In this document: positions 13,201 through 26,168 of the stretch, in pieces | Numbering within the stretch: position 1 is the stretch's first letter | Layout: every line of letters begins with the position of its first letter | Source of the DNA: Chrysomallon squamiferum | Lineage: Eukaryota > Mollusca > Gastropoda > Neomphalida > Peltospiridae | NCBI GenBank assembly: GCA_012295275.1 | Contig: CM022670.1 | Location: 29,403,938-29,467,937 of the forward strand | DNA: 64,000 nucleotides | Reading direction: 5' to 3' | Made by a program: the position numbers and the translations under genes | The notes under the pieces: model-generated | What the model was told of the DNA's origin: nothing | The model's database searches: none | Seen by the model: only the letters and a program-made list of their open reading frames with translations

Positions 13201-16200
13201 TAAATCAAAGTGATTTTAGTGAAAAGAAATACTTTACATAATCATGGTTTTAATTTGTTGTTAGGATAGAAAAATTTCCAACAAAATTTATAGGCTGCCA
13301 TATTATACATTGTTATAGCTAATACTGAACAATTCTGTTAAAAATAAATTTATTTTTTGAAAATGGCGAATTTTATTTATCAATGTTACTTTTTGTGTTT
13401 ACAATTATATAAATTTATATGTGATGTTTTTTGTTTACTTATTTTAGTAATTTGTTTTTAATAAAAACCATCTTGTTGTAGAACTAAAAGTTGGTAATAT
13501 AATTACATTCTGTCTGTTCTAAATTCACCATCTATATATCTGCTAAACCATCTATATATATATGTGAATCATAGGCATAGAAATGGTAAAACTTTTTGAG
13601 ATGAATTCTTTTGCACATAAGCTAGAATTTTAATCCACCGATTTTATCATTGATAGGATTTACTTGTGGGCAGGATTATTAAATTGTGGGATATCTGCAT
13701 ATTCAAGTAGATGTTTTTGAGGTATACCATTTTGTGCATGCATACTGTACATCTGCCTCCCCTGCATATAAAAGATATTAGATATAGAATATTTATATCT
13801 TGTCAACATTTGTTATTTCTATGTGTCAAATTTTGAGGTTAAAAAAAGTCTTCAAAAGAATTTCATCATTAAAAGCTTTAAAGCATAGCTTTTATAACTG
13901 GTATGGTTTATTTTTCCCATTTTTTAAATTATATTTAACATGGCACCCACCCACACACACAGACATACACATATACTCACACATAAACATACTCAAATTT
14001 TTTTGTTCACTTATAATCATTTTCAATTAGAAATAAATGTTTAATAATTTTATCAGTTGAAATGTATAATTCTCTTTCCATTTTTCTCTTTTACATTTAA
14101 GGTAAGAAAATATTTCATCAGTTTATACTTAATTGGTTTGTATATACCTGGTCAGTAATTTGTACATTTGCTGTAAAATACATATTTAGCCTCTCATAAC
14201 TACTTACATTTGCTTTAGCTTAGATTTAAATCTTAACTTACCATCTGAAATTATCAAAAAAAGAAGAAAAACTACAAAAAAAAGTGGAAAAGAAAAAGAA
14301 AAGGATGCTCATAGAAAGATAAAAATTTGGGTTGACTTTACAGTATTTAATGCAGATTAGATGTATGGAAATTTTAATATGTTGTTTGTGTGTATGTTTA
14401 CACACATACACACATATATGTTTGTAATAATTAATGGATTGATAAAATGATTACGATACAAATTGAAGGCAGTACATATTAAAAAAAGAATAACAATAAT
14501 AAAATAAATATATGAAACTTAAAAAAAAAAAAAGAATCCTAAACAACCATCTTATTCATCAGTATGAATGAAACTATTTTTAAAATCTTTTTTTAGAAAA
14601 CTAAAACAATTATTTATTTAGGTCTTTAAAATACATGTTTTATCACAAAATCTTAATATTTTCATTACAGTTATGCTGTTGGCAGTGATTTTAGTAACTT
14701 CTTTTTAAAAGATCTTTATTTTTATCTGATTATATTACTGATATGAAAAGTGAAAATCTAAAAATTTAGAAGTATTTAGTAGTCATGCTTGTCAGTTAAC
14801 TGTTTTTTTTTTTTTATAGTACAGTGTTTTCTCTAACTGGAGTATATGTCAATACTTAATTTCTGTTCATGTCATTCTGATGCACAGAATTCCCCATGAA
14901 TCTTGTTATTTTTCTAAGTATCTTTCTAAGTTACTTTTGACAAAATGTTGAACTGTATAAACTGCTGGTCAGTTTTAAGAAGTGCTATGGAATTTGATAC
15001 AATATATGTATGGCCCTAATTAACAACTATTTATCAACAACACACAAAAATAATATTAATTACAACAGTTGATGATAAATTTGTAAAATGTTTATTTCCA
15101 CAAATATTCTACAAGTCTCAATGTTTGGCCAAGACAGAGTAGATAGCTGTGTATAGAAGACTGAGCCAGTTTAAGACCAATGACTTAACCTCAGTATTAT
15201 TACAATTGTTTCTCTACCCCATTACTTATTTTTTCAATGTCATTTAGAAATATTACACTTTTATCTCCTACAGCATTATTCTGTATTGTCATTTTTGCTT
15301 TCTTCTTCTTCAGGATGGCAAATGTTTTTGTTTGTTTTGGCTCTTAGCTGCTTTGAAAAAAGAAATAATTATTCCTAAGACTTAATAATGAAGTCTGATA
15401 ATTACATTGATCTAGTCATTTGTGTCATTTTCATCAAATTTACTCTAAAATTATGCTGAAATGCAGCTCATTGTTTTTGATTTTGTTATGGTTATACAAC
15501 ATGCTTTATGAAAATTGTCAGCAACAGTTTAAGCCAAAGTTCTTTCAGATGTTAATTGGAATGTTCTTATTGTGTACCTATAAAGAGTAGCTATTTTAAT
15601 TGTCAGTATCCAATACATTATTTCCTGTCACCAAAATTGTATGCTGTGCACTACTTGTTCATTATTAAACATGACAGTAAATGTTGGTTTTTGTTATTAT
15701 TTTAGCAATTTATGACATTTGATAACATTTAATAAACATTTTTCAACACATTTATTTTCAAAGGAATAACTATTTCGTGGAGTATTTCTTATTAATACGG
15801 CAGAAATTATACTAGATATTGAACATAAAAAGACAGTAGCTACTACTGCTACTAAAAATAAAAGCAAAACCAATAATAAATTATTCATAAAATTAATGAT
15901 TAATACTAATTTAACTGTTTACAACAATGTAACTTTATTACTCTCGAATAAAAACTGCTTAAAAATAGTTAAATGGATTTTTTATTTGCTTTAACATACA
16001 AACACATTATTGATTATAAGAAAATCAGTGACATATTTTGAAGGCTTCAGTATAATATAGTCATAATTATGCTGTAATATAACAATAACCTCCCCTGCAG
16101 AACATTTGGTGCCACTCTTTCGTGTCTGATAAAAGTATTCCCGACCTTTGCTTATCAAATCAATATTTTCCAGTAGTGCAGACAGCCATGATGTCGCGAT

Positions 16201-16655
16201 AATCGGTGTACACGCAGAGAAGGTCCTTGTAAACAACACAAAGCGTATTTACTAAGTTGGAGGCTACGACCTATTTATATTCACATCTTTTTGTTTATAA
16301 AATAAAATAATTATTAATGTATATATATGTACAGTTGCACTTTTCTTTGTGGGTGTGCGCGAGTGTATATGACTCTTTGCTGGGTTGTCATGTTTGTTTT
16401 TGCAATGAACGGAAGTGAAACCTATTTTGTCTTAATTTTGGTTTCTGTGCTCAGTCTAGTTATCATCCTTGTGTCATTGAACGAGAAAAGAGACCGGTTA
16501 TTATTTTATGACAAACAAAAACAGTCGTGTAAAGTTATATTCGGCATGATTAGAGTGTATACATCGTGTGATAAGTCTTTAAGCAGAAACTATTAAATGT
16601 GAAAAAATAGGAAAAGTAATATTTCCATCCACGTATTTTTACAAACAGCTACAAT
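10204..16655. other. 3' UTR and intergenic region
   Basis: No supported coding exon. The left part is probably the long AT-rich 3' UTR of the ligase gene; AATAAA hexamers occur at 11353-11358 and 12018-12023, and which one is used cannot be told. Small open frames around 15.7-16.6 kb on both strands match no family I recognise. The final few hundred bases should contain the OMA1 promoter, but I see no clear core element. Confidence 0.45.
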
Positions 16656-19600
16656 ATGGTCAGTATTTTACAGACAGCAAGGACTTGCTTGTCTTTCCCA
16701 ACTCTTCGAGATGTATGTTTTTCCAAGCGATATTGTCTGTCAGAAGATTTGTTTAATAAATTAACATTCTCTGGGAAATATATAAATTCAAGAACCTCAT
16801 CAATTCTTACAAACAGTTTAAATCGACAACATTATTATAATTATTTATGTCGTGAATGTTTCTCAACAAGTCCCCGTCGAAGTATTCCTCCATTAATCTG
16901 GTTGCTGGTTAAACCACTAGCAAAACTTTCAGCTGCTTTAACGGGAAGGTACATACTGAACAAAATTCAGTACTTTTTCTTCTTCTCTCGTATTAATTTT
17001 TGTAACAATACTGTTAATAGAAATAAATTTTAAAATTAACAAGGAACAGTTATAAAGCAAATTCTAGAAAGTACTTTATATATATTATTGATTAATACGG
17101 AAACTTTGTAAATTAATTGATTAAATATAATAACTGAAAAAGGTTAAAATAGATTATTTTTGGTTTTGCCAAACAAAAATGGAAATGAACTTAATGTCAT
17201 TATTCTTTAAAAAAAATTAAAATGGGGAAAATACTGATTATTTTATTTTGCTAGAGGTATCAGGAGATGGTGGCAGACATTACCAAAACATAAAAAGAGG
17301 TATTTCATGGAGCGGATGAAACAGAACTGGCCAGTGTTTGCACTGTCAAGTGGTGGGCTGGTATTTGCTGGGCTGGTATATTATGAGTTACACATTCAAG
17401 AAACTCCTGTCACTGGCAGAAAACGTTTTATTGCAGTCACTCCTGAACAGCTGAAGACAATAGCAGCAGCAGAGGCCCAGACAGTTAGAATAATTTTATT
17501 ATATATACACACATACACACATACACATACATATAAAATTTAAAACTATTATTATAATAATTTATATATTAAATGTTTTTTTTATTAAATAGAGGATTAA
17601 TAATAGTGTGAACGCACACATTTCTTGGTAAATGTATATATAACTGATATGTTTACATTTTGACAAATGAATAAATATTAATCTTTTTATGTATTTATTT
17701 ATTATTTTATATTCAGCATCGTGATAAATACCAAGGTTCACTTGTTCCTAAAAACAAACCAGTATGGAAACGCGTGGAATGTGTAGCAAACAGAATCATC
17801 GAGTCAAATCCAGTCATTAAGAAAATGGATGTGAAGAAATGGCAGTTGACTGTTATTGATGACAAAACAATTAATGCTTTTGTAGTTTGTGTAAGTTATA
17901 TTTGTGTCTTTTTCAAATGGTTTTAAATATTTAATAAACAAATAAGTAAACATTTTATTATAAGGTCATAAATAATATTTTTCAGAAAGACATTCATTCT
18001 TTGTGTACTTTGACATGAATTTCAGGGTGGGAGTAACTCTTTATTTTTATTCTTATTTTTAAAAGATAAAATAAAATTAGAAAAGTTTAACTTAAATTGT
18101 TCAGGGAAATTCCATTTGATAGTAATTGTTAACTTAATTAGTGTGAGACAAAACTGAAAAAAAGAAAAAGTAATCAGGACTTTATTTGTTTTAAAGAGTG
18201 ATGGAAAGTAAATGAATTTCAAATACATTTTTTATTACAGAACTTAAATCTTGTGTTTAATTATTTATTTATTTTTTTATTTAGAGAGTTTTAATGTTAT
18301 TTTGTAAGAATTGTTTTAAAAATATTTCTGTTTAATTACTTTGTTCTGGTTCTTTTTAAGAATGGTCATATTTTTGTGTTTGTTGGACTGGTTGATTTTG
18401 TTGACAATGATGATCAGCTGGCTTGTGTACTGGGCCATGAAATGGCACATGCTTTGCTCTCTCATAGTGTATGTAACAACATCAGATACAACAGCATTTT
18501 GAAAAAAAGAAATTCTTATCAATATTTTAGTTTTTTGAAGTAATTGAATTTATCTAAAATAAACTGTAAGGAAGACTTCAAGAAAAATGCTACTGGTATA
18601 AAATATATACTAGAATGATGTCATTTAACTGGCATAATTACTCAAATTAATACAATAATATTTTATAATTTTATTTTTTATCCTTAACAGAAAAAGAAAA
18701 CCTGAGAAAATTAATCATAAATTTATAACAAACCTGTTTAAATACAATTATTTCAATGTCTCAGTAAAAGATAAGGATAATAGTTACATATATTTCAGCC
18801 TGTTACTTTACCTTTTAGGCAGAACTGATAAGTTATGCACAGTTAATGGATTTTATTGTCATTGCTTTTATGGCTGCCATCTGGATGATTGTGCCAACAG
18901 ATGGAGTTGCCCTGCTGACTCAGTGGTTCAACAATAAAGTGTTGGAGGCAAGTAAGCTGACAAGAATACTTTTAACACAGTAATATCTGTCTTCAATGAA
19001 AGACATTAGAAAATTTGTATTCACAGATATTATTTTCATTTGTTAATTAATGAATATAACTTTATTTCAAAGACTTTTTTCTTATTAGTGCAAAAGTTCG
19101 TACAAAATATTTAGCATTAGTTTTAATCTCAAAGATACAAAAATATTTGATCAACATCCAACAACTGTTAATATTAAAATACAGTATGTTGAGTATTAAA
19201 CTTTTATTCATGCATTTCTTAAATATTTCACTTGTGAAAAGTAATGTTTTGTATATGTGATTAAACTGAAAAAAGAATGATCAATATGTTTATTCTTTAA
19301 TGAGCACATCTGAAACATACAGAAGAAAAATATTACTTTATAAAAAATTTGTTGCCTTTATCAGTTATTTTCATCTCATTTATTTTAGCTGATCCTACAT
19401 TTGCCATACAGCCGAAAATTAGAAAAAGAGGCAGATAAAGTTGGCCTGGCTTTGGCTGCAAGGGTGTGTATAAACATACATTATTTATGTGAAAATAAAT
19501 AAAATATTCTTGGTATAAAGTCAGTTTAATACGTTATAATTTCATAAATGTAATTCAGAAGTACATATGAATTGTCTTTCAGTTTGACGAACTTTAAAGC

Positions 19601-20632
19601 TTGTTCTTGTAACTGAAATTTAAAACTGATTATTATTAGGCTTGTTATGATGTCCGAGCTGGCAGTGTTTTCTGGAAAAAGATGGAACTTCATGAGAAAT
19701 ACTTAATGAATGAAAGTGTGCCAGAGTGGCTTTCAACTCATCCTGCCAGTGAAAACCGAGTGAAATTTCTTGATTATCTGATTCCACAGGTATCCTGTTG
19801 TTTTTGTATTTGGGATGTGTCTCACACTTTTTTGGGGGTTGAACTTCATAAAAGTTTTTTTAACTTTTCAGTCTTAATAATGAGTACTGTATTTAACAGC
19901 ATATGATTAATGTAGTTACAATGGATTTCCTTAATAACTAAAAGCGATAAAAAAATTCAAATTAAGAAATAGATCTGGACTAAACTGAGTAAAAAAAAAA
20001 ATAATAATCTAGAAATGTTTCATACTTTATTTCATAGTCAAATGTATCAAATAATATATTCAGAGACTGAATATTTTACAATGAAATATTATTATAGGTA
20101 ATGTAGGCAAAATGTAGAAACATATGGCAACTGCTTCCTGGAATTTAAGGGGGGACTCTCTCAGAGCAATGCATTGCACGACCTTAAAAATTGCTAGTGA
20201 AGGTGGCAACACTGGTCATGTCATTATTTTGGTACTGGTTTGATGTTTTTAGTTTTGTAGAATTGTGATTTGTTTTATGAACATGGTCATTTGTTCTACT
20301 TGGAGACGCCAGAGTTGCCATGTGGTAAATATATACTAATATTAAAGCCCTTGAATTGGAAACCCTGTTCTTGTTTGTTATTCCTTAGATAGTGGTATAT
20401 ATTACATATATATATTGTATCAACTCAGATATGCTTGCCTTGCCTTCCCCATTTTATTGCTTTGTTTCAGGCACTGGAAATAAGAGAACATTGCAGATGT
20501 GTGCAGCTGCCTGCCCAGGATCCTAGGGATCAGTATAGGTACTTAGAACAAGATCTAAGTAACACAACCACAGCCCGCAGAGCTGGACAGAACCTACAGA
20601 AAGTGCCAGTTATAACTATCAGAGGGTCGTGA
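16656..20632 (+). CDS. OMA1: OMA1 inner-membrane zinc metallopeptidase
   Basis: M48 metallopeptidase of the mitochondrial inner membrane, which in animals cleaves OPA1 and DELE1 under stress. Eight exons join in frame: 16656-16948, 17255-17483, 17717-17890, 18361-18468, 18819-18947, 19389-19463, 19640-19789 and 20471-20632 (439 residues; human 524). Visible parts are a basic, Ser-rich mitochondrial presequence, a GIRRWWQTLP segment, a first membrane helix (FALSSGGLVFAGLVYYEL), the catalytic HEMAH in exon 4, a second hydrophobic stretch (FIVIAFMAAIWMIV) and the third zinc ligand in KLEKEADKVG (exon 6). The WLSTHPASENRV segment follows in exon 7. The ATG at 16656 has A at -3 and G at +4. Intron 5 starts with GC rather than GT. 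All zinc-binding residues are present, so it should be active. Confidence 0.95.
18948..19388 (+). other. OMA1: GC-AG intron in OMA1
   Basis: The exon ends in GAG and the intron begins GCAAGTAAG, the usual extended consensus of a GC donor. Using the GT four bases further right would add GCA+A and shift the frame. The GC donor keeps the frame and gives the same spacing as human OMA1 across this junction. The acceptor is TATTTTAG before CTGATCCTAC. Confidence 0.8.
20100..20410. repeat. OMA1: Possible retroelement-like insertion in the last OMA1 intron
   Basis: A roughly 300-bp island of higher complexity and GC sits in the AT-rich last intron. It contains a G run near 20150, an ATTAAAG polyadenylation-like hexamer near 20341 and a T-rich end. 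It resembles a degraded solo LTR or another inserted repeat, but I see no matching target duplication. Confidence 0.2.
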
Positions 20633-20805
20633 CATCAGTTAACTATAGCAACTGGTCAAAGTGTGAATGCCAAGCTACCTGATGAAGCTGCAACGAAGCA
20701 ACTATATTTATTGTGTGAAAATATATATCTGTATATCGTATATCAGTGTGATTGACTGAATCAATCTAAAATGTATTCATTATTAATATTTTATTTACAC
20801 ATTTT

Positions 20806-20811
20806 AATAAA
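20806..20811 (+). terminator. OMA1: Poly(A) signal of OMA1
   Basis: Canonical AATAAA 174 bases after the OMA1 stop codon, in an AT-rich tail and with no nearer canonical hexamer seen. Confidence 0.6.
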
Positions 20812-21908
20812 AATTTATAAAATGATTTGGCAAAAAATAATGATGAGCTGAAAACTGGGAATATGTTTTATAATGTTTATTGTTCACCTGGATTAAAGCA
20901 GAGGCACAAAATAATTGTATATTCAGAAATAAAAAAACAACAAAACAAAATGTATTTGTGCAATTTAAATATTGTGAAGGTTTGTTTAGAACTCAATAAT
21001 TTATCAATTTTGTGCCTGTCTTATTTTACAGATACATATTTTAGATTACATAAAGAATTTTTTTTTTAAGTTCTTAGGTGCTGTATAATATGAGAAATAA
21101 AATAAGAAACAAAAAACTTAAAATTTGTTGATATTTTTATAAATATTTCAGTTCAGCAAATTAATAATACATCCTGCATACACATACTTTAATAATGCTA
21201 AACTTAATTATTTTCATTAGCTTACTCAGGATGGAGGTGGTACAGCAGGCATAAAAACATAATTCCTAGCTGAACAGATGTATTGTGATATAATCTTGTC
21301 ATTTTTTGTAAACCCAACTATCACTGCAGGAAAACAATTAATTAAAAAAATATTGTCACCACTTTTAAGATTTGATATTTGCTTCTGGGTCATTCCATGT
21401 CAAATCACCCAGCTGGTAAAACCCAACCGCCTCAGATTTGTTTGAAACTTTAGGCCAATCGGATCAGTGGTGTGGGAGATATGGCCCTCCGAATTTTGAG
21501 ATTTTCGGCAAAAATGGGTATGACCACCAACCTTTGAACCCTCATATCTCAGGAACTACTGGGCCAATCTTCATAAAATTGGAATTGTTGAAAATTTTGG
21601 GGTACACTGACCTTTTGACCTTTGTTATCCCCATTGAGCTCATGGCAATTATAAGTTTAAGGCAAAGAAGTTTCTTCATCTGCATTTCTTTGACAATCTG
21701 AAGCTTTCAAGTTGGACACAATGTCAGATGTTGATATGTAAGCATTATGTTTTCTTCATAAAACCTATTAAGTCATTTTATCAAGTCATGTGGCCTTGCC
21801 AATGGTTTTGAACAAGGTTTCAGTCAACTACAATACAACACAGTCTGAAATCTCAGTCTGTAACTGTGTATTCTTTTTTGAGTGTTGTTATTCCATGCCT
21901 TCAGACTG

Positions 21909-22270
21909 AGTTTCCTCATGTGAAAAAGATTCATTATTTCACTGATGGCTGTCCTGGAACATATAAAAATAAGAACAATTTTGTTAACCTGTGCCATCAT
22001 GAAGAGGACTGGGTTGGAAGGTGAATGGAACTTTTTTGCAACAAGCCACGGCAAAAGTACCTCTGATGGAATTGGGGGGGGGGGATGGTGGAGAGGTTGC
22101 TGACAAAGGCCAGTTTGCAGTGTCCCTACACTGACCCAATCCTGACCAGTGAGGCTATCAGATTTCTGCATCAAGAATATTCCAGGCATTCACTTCTTCA
22201 ACATCACACCAGACCACATAGCAAAGCATTAGTTGGAACTACAAGAGAGGTTTCAAGTGGAAAAACGGTC
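21909..22270 (+). pseudogene. Decayed transposon-encoded ORF
   Basis: Conceptual translation shows HYFTDGCPGTYKNK, NLCHHEEDW, then FATSHGKSTSDGIGG in another frame, then a third frame with KASLQCPYTDP. This order matches a transposon-derived protein type I recall from invertebrate genomes but cannot name with certainty. A stop follows DWVGR, and a G run at about 22074-22084 shifts the frame again, so it cannot encode a full protein. Confidence 0.5.
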
Positions 22271-22582
22271 AAGGTAACACAGCAGTTTCACTGGTTAGTT
22301 CCATTATCTAAATCAAAGATTCATGCCTACAAGCTGAGCCTGAACTAGTATCTGTCCAGGATTCTTAGGATGATATGACAGTTACCACACAAGCCTTCCA
22401 TTGAAGCCAAGAAGCAAAACTATGTTGTCTCTATGACAATGAGGCATGTACTCTCTGAGTAAAAAGGATGATGCTAGAATTGCAAGATTATGGGAGAAGT
22501 GGGTTACTGAAGATTCTGACTGCTGAACAGGTGAGAAGTAAATGAGGTAAGTTGTTTGATAGCATATGAACATACATGAAGG

Positions 22583-22904
22583 CCTACAATGTCTTACTCG
22601 GCGATCAAGAGACAAGGTGATTCCTAACATCCAGAATTGATCATTCATATTTTAGTTAATAATATGTTAATGCCAGAAAAGGTGTTATTTTCATGGATGT
22701 GCATTTTTTAAATCTATATTGTGGCTAAAGAAAAAATATTACACCTACAATGTCTTACTCGGCGATCAAGAGACAAGGTGATTCCTAACATCCAGAATTG
22801 ATCATTCATATTTTAGTTAATAATATGTTAATGCCAGAAAAGGTGTTATTTTTATGGATGTGCATTTTTTAAATCTATATTGTGGCTAAAGAAAAAATAT
22901 TGCA
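22583..22904. repeat. 161-bp tandem duplication inside the transposon
   Basis: Two adjacent near-identical copies, 22583-22743 and 22744-22904, both start CCTACAATGTCTTACTCGG. They differ at only a few positions, so the duplication is recent compared with the decay of the element. Confidence 0.85.
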
Positions 22905-23209
22905 CCATGGAAACTTTTATATGTTTTAGTTAACATGTTGCAGATTTGGAATCCTTGTCATATTGTCTTTTCAATTTTATGAAGATTGGCCCTGCAGTTC
23001 CTGAGATATGAGGGTTCAAAGGTTGGTGGTCATGCCCATTTTTTCCAAAAATCTCAATTCGGGGGGCCATATCTCCCACACCACTGGTCTGATTGGCCAG
23101 ATTTGGTGCTGTGGGATCCCAGTCAACAAGTATACCAAGTTTCATAAAAATCTGAGACGGTTTGGTTTAAATTTATTTTTTGGTTGATTTGAGACGGAAT
23201 GACCCTTCT

Positions 23210-24035
23210 ACAGGAGGGCAGTGGTTGAAAAAAAAAATAAAGAAAAAAGATAGTAACTGAAATGAACTGAAAAACTAATTAGAACAAGTTGTCATGAAGC
23301 ACATCTCTCTGTCGCACAATATCCCTTGACACAAAAATCTTTAGTAAAAGGCAAAATATCCAGTGAAAACACAGGACTGTTTTTCCAAACACAAATCAAT
23401 TAACATAATGCAGTTTCTGTTCACAATCAGCAGTGGTATGTACTTCCAACTGTTTTCTTGTATTCATTTATCAGAGGAAAATAGGAAAACAAATACAACA
23501 TCAGAGAAATGTATAAAAAATAATTATAGTAAATGCAAATATTACATTGTAATCATTAAATGAAAAACAAATATGAAAAGCATTTTCTAACTTGTGACTC
23601 CAAGATGTTTAGTTGAATTATCTGGCAAAAAAAAAAAGAAAGAAAAAAGTGAGAGAGAAAATAATTATAAAATGTTACTGTCACAATCTTTACATTTGTT
23701 AAAATGTTACTAAAATAATCATTATCAGGAAATAGATTTTTGTTGTAAATGAATTTGACTGTTAAAATATTTAGATTTTAAAAAACATTTTGTACCTCAA
23801 GAAATTTTTTATTGAATACTTTGATATAATTAATTATAACAAAAAACAAAAATATAAAATATGTTACTGATCATACTGAGGGTGGTTAGAAAATAATTCA
23901 GCTTGACATAAAGCTGACATATTCAAAATTCTTTAATATAAACATAGAAATTTCCACAAATCTTGTTTAATAATATTCAGATGATTTGTATCTTCCTCTA
24001 TACATTCCAGCAATATTATATTAACCCATTTAGCC

Positions 24036-24070
<35 letters not shown>

Positions 24071-25443
24071 TATTTTTCAAATAAAAAAAATAAAGAATGT
24101 TTCTCAGTTGTATTGAAAGAACACAGACTTTTGCAACAAAAACAGTTGAACTGAAATAAATTGTGAACTTGTAACCTGGATAAAAGCTGCAACAACAATA
24201 ATATACACATGCAAACACCTTATATATTAAATTTTAACTATATCAGTGCCTTTGTGAATTATTTATATGTATTGGCCATATTTGCACCAAATGATCCAGC
24301 TGGTACATTCTAATCTGCTGGGACTGATGTGCCCAAGTCACTCAACCTTTGAAGATAGCCAAATCCTGACCAGGAAGCTCAGGTGAAACTGACGGACTTT
24401 CCCAGGCAGATGTCGAGAAGGTGCAGAGGACTATGCAATCACATTGTGTAAACAAACTCGACTGGCTTGCTACACGTTTGTTTGTGAGTCCGTATGCCAC
24501 CAAGTGTATAATCGTGTATACATCAGTACGAATGTTTGGAATGCTTTATGTACGTTTTGTGTATCAGTATGTCTGTTATGTATATGCTTGTTCATTCATG
24601 CTTGAGCACAGAAGTTCATTTGTGAATGTGTGTGCCTCTACATTGTGTATGTGTATATACATACATTCATACACACACCTGTGTTTATTTGTGTTTGAGT
24701 GTATGTGTTTATTTATTTGTGCAGATCTTTGTGCTGTTGACCCTCAATTTCACAGACCTGTTTTTCAGAATTTGGGAAATCTGGGTGAAATCTGGAAAAA
24801 AAAAAAAAAAGAATTTTGAACCTAACACCATTTTCCACCTCTAGGTACTATTAATTATTCAGAGTCATAAACATACTAACCCCTAATAAAATTCACCCAA
24901 CCTACCCTACCTTTTTTTTAAACTGTGTCTTTTTTTCTTTTCTTTTTTTACATATACTGTATGACATTTGTTTGTATTGTTTTTAATATCTATATATTAT
25001 TCTTACATTATAATATTACTGCATTATACATCTGATATGTGTACTAAAGGTTAATGTTACACTGGCAATTTGCCAGACTGGTATGTGAAATCAAGGGTCA
25101 ACAGTTTATATATTAACATAAACATACATATATGTATATTTATGTACTATTTTATACTTGCACATAAATACACAAACATACACATAATAATTATTATTTT
25201 TTTTTTTTTTTTCTGTCTATATATTTGGTTTGTCAGAATATAATGGCTATCACTAACAGTAAATTTTTGAGGTATATCATTTCTTTATATATTCTTTTTT
25301 GTGGGAATTCAAGAGACCTTTAAAAAACAACAAGACAGAACAACAACATACATAGGTACACAAATGTGTGAGATGTATATTCATTAGCTTTGTTTAGATT
25401 AGGTTTCCGAGTGCATTATGAAACAGCAGTCTACTAAATGTAT
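23210..25443. other. Non-coding interval with simple repeats
   Basis: AT-rich sequence with an ATT run (about 24036-24066), an A run near 24797 and T runs near 24910 and 25198. A GC-richer patch at 24285-24430 may be an unidentified repeat. No coding exon is supported. Confidence 0.5.
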
Positions 25444-25445
25444 TA

Positions 25446-26168
25446 CAGTATACCCTCACCTGTTTGCGGTTCCCCATTCGCGGCCCCACATATTCGTGGG
25501 TTAGGCTCTTAACCCTATCGCATCGTATGCTGGTATACCAGGCTAGCGTCATAACGTCATAAAAACAAATGCTCGGTAAACCGCACAAACAATATCAAAT
25601 TTTTTCAATTATTATTGCAATACAGTACGTATTTTTTTATAAATGCATACACTGTATGTACAGTGCATATTTTTTGTGACCATGTATTAATAATGTTTTT
25701 AATTGCATATTATTACTGAATTGTATTATTATTACCTGAACTGTGCGTACTGTATTTATCTGTCTGTTTGCCTTTAAATTTGTTCCACTTTCTGTCAATT
25801 CTAATACATATGTTGTATGCATAGAAAATGACTTTACGGTACAGTAATACTGTATGGGTAACTATGCTATGCGGTGTTACTGTCCTCCTGTACTTACGTT
25901 TCTTTCTGATTAAAATATTGTTTCAGTACAAAATTAAAATGTGTTTACATTATCATTACTACATTAGTGAAATACATAACTGCATGCAATATTACTACAT
26001 TATTACTGTATTAATGAATAAGAGTATCTTTAGAAAGTGTTTGGGAAGCATTTAGTACCATATATAATCTCATAATAGACGTTTTAAAACTGCATCCAAT
26101 ATTCGCGGTTTATCGCTATTCGCCGGGGGGTAAAGAACGTAACCCCCGCAAATAGCGAGGGAATACTG
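25446..26168. mobile_element. Non-autonomous pogo/Tigger-like element (MITE)
   Basis: The termini are CAGTATACCCTCACCTG (left) and the reverse complement of CAGTATTCCCTCGCTATT (right). Both are flanked by TA (25444-25445 and 26169-26170), as expected for Tc1/mariner-superfamily insertion. The CAGTNNNCCCTCG terminus and CpG-rich subterminal regions are typical of Tigger-type ends. The 723-bp AT-rich interior has no transposase frame, so it would have needed a transposase in trans. Confidence 0.75.

Larger units (their letters stand above)
21387..23205. mobile_element. DNA transposon with long terminal inverted repeats
   Basis: The ends are GGGTCATTCC (21387-21396) and GGAATGACCC (23196-23205), flanked on both sides by TTCT (21383-21386 and 23206-23209), which fits a 4-bp target duplication. 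The inverted repeats continue inward for more than 200 bp. Both arms contain the sequence around GTGGTGTGGGAGATATGG, and the left arm lacks about 40 bp present in the right. The interior holds a broken coding remnant and a tandem duplication. I cannot assign the superfamily. Confidence 0.75.

Noticed and set aside
15697-15888. Small minus-strand ORF with a hydrophobic N-terminus and two late cysteines
   Set aside because: It resembles a secreted peptide but has no recognisable family, no supporting promoter or splice structure, and lies in AT-rich DNA where such frames arise by chance.
15991-16239. 82-codon minus-strand ORF upstream of OMA1
   Set aside because: Composition is more protein-like than its surroundings and a divergent gene was considered, but I recognise no domain and see no convincing splice partners.
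16327-16596. 89-codon plus-strand ORF with hydrophobic segments before OMA1
   Set aside because: It is out of line with the OMA1 start, matches no family and starts in repetitive AT sequence; probably 5' flanking DNA.
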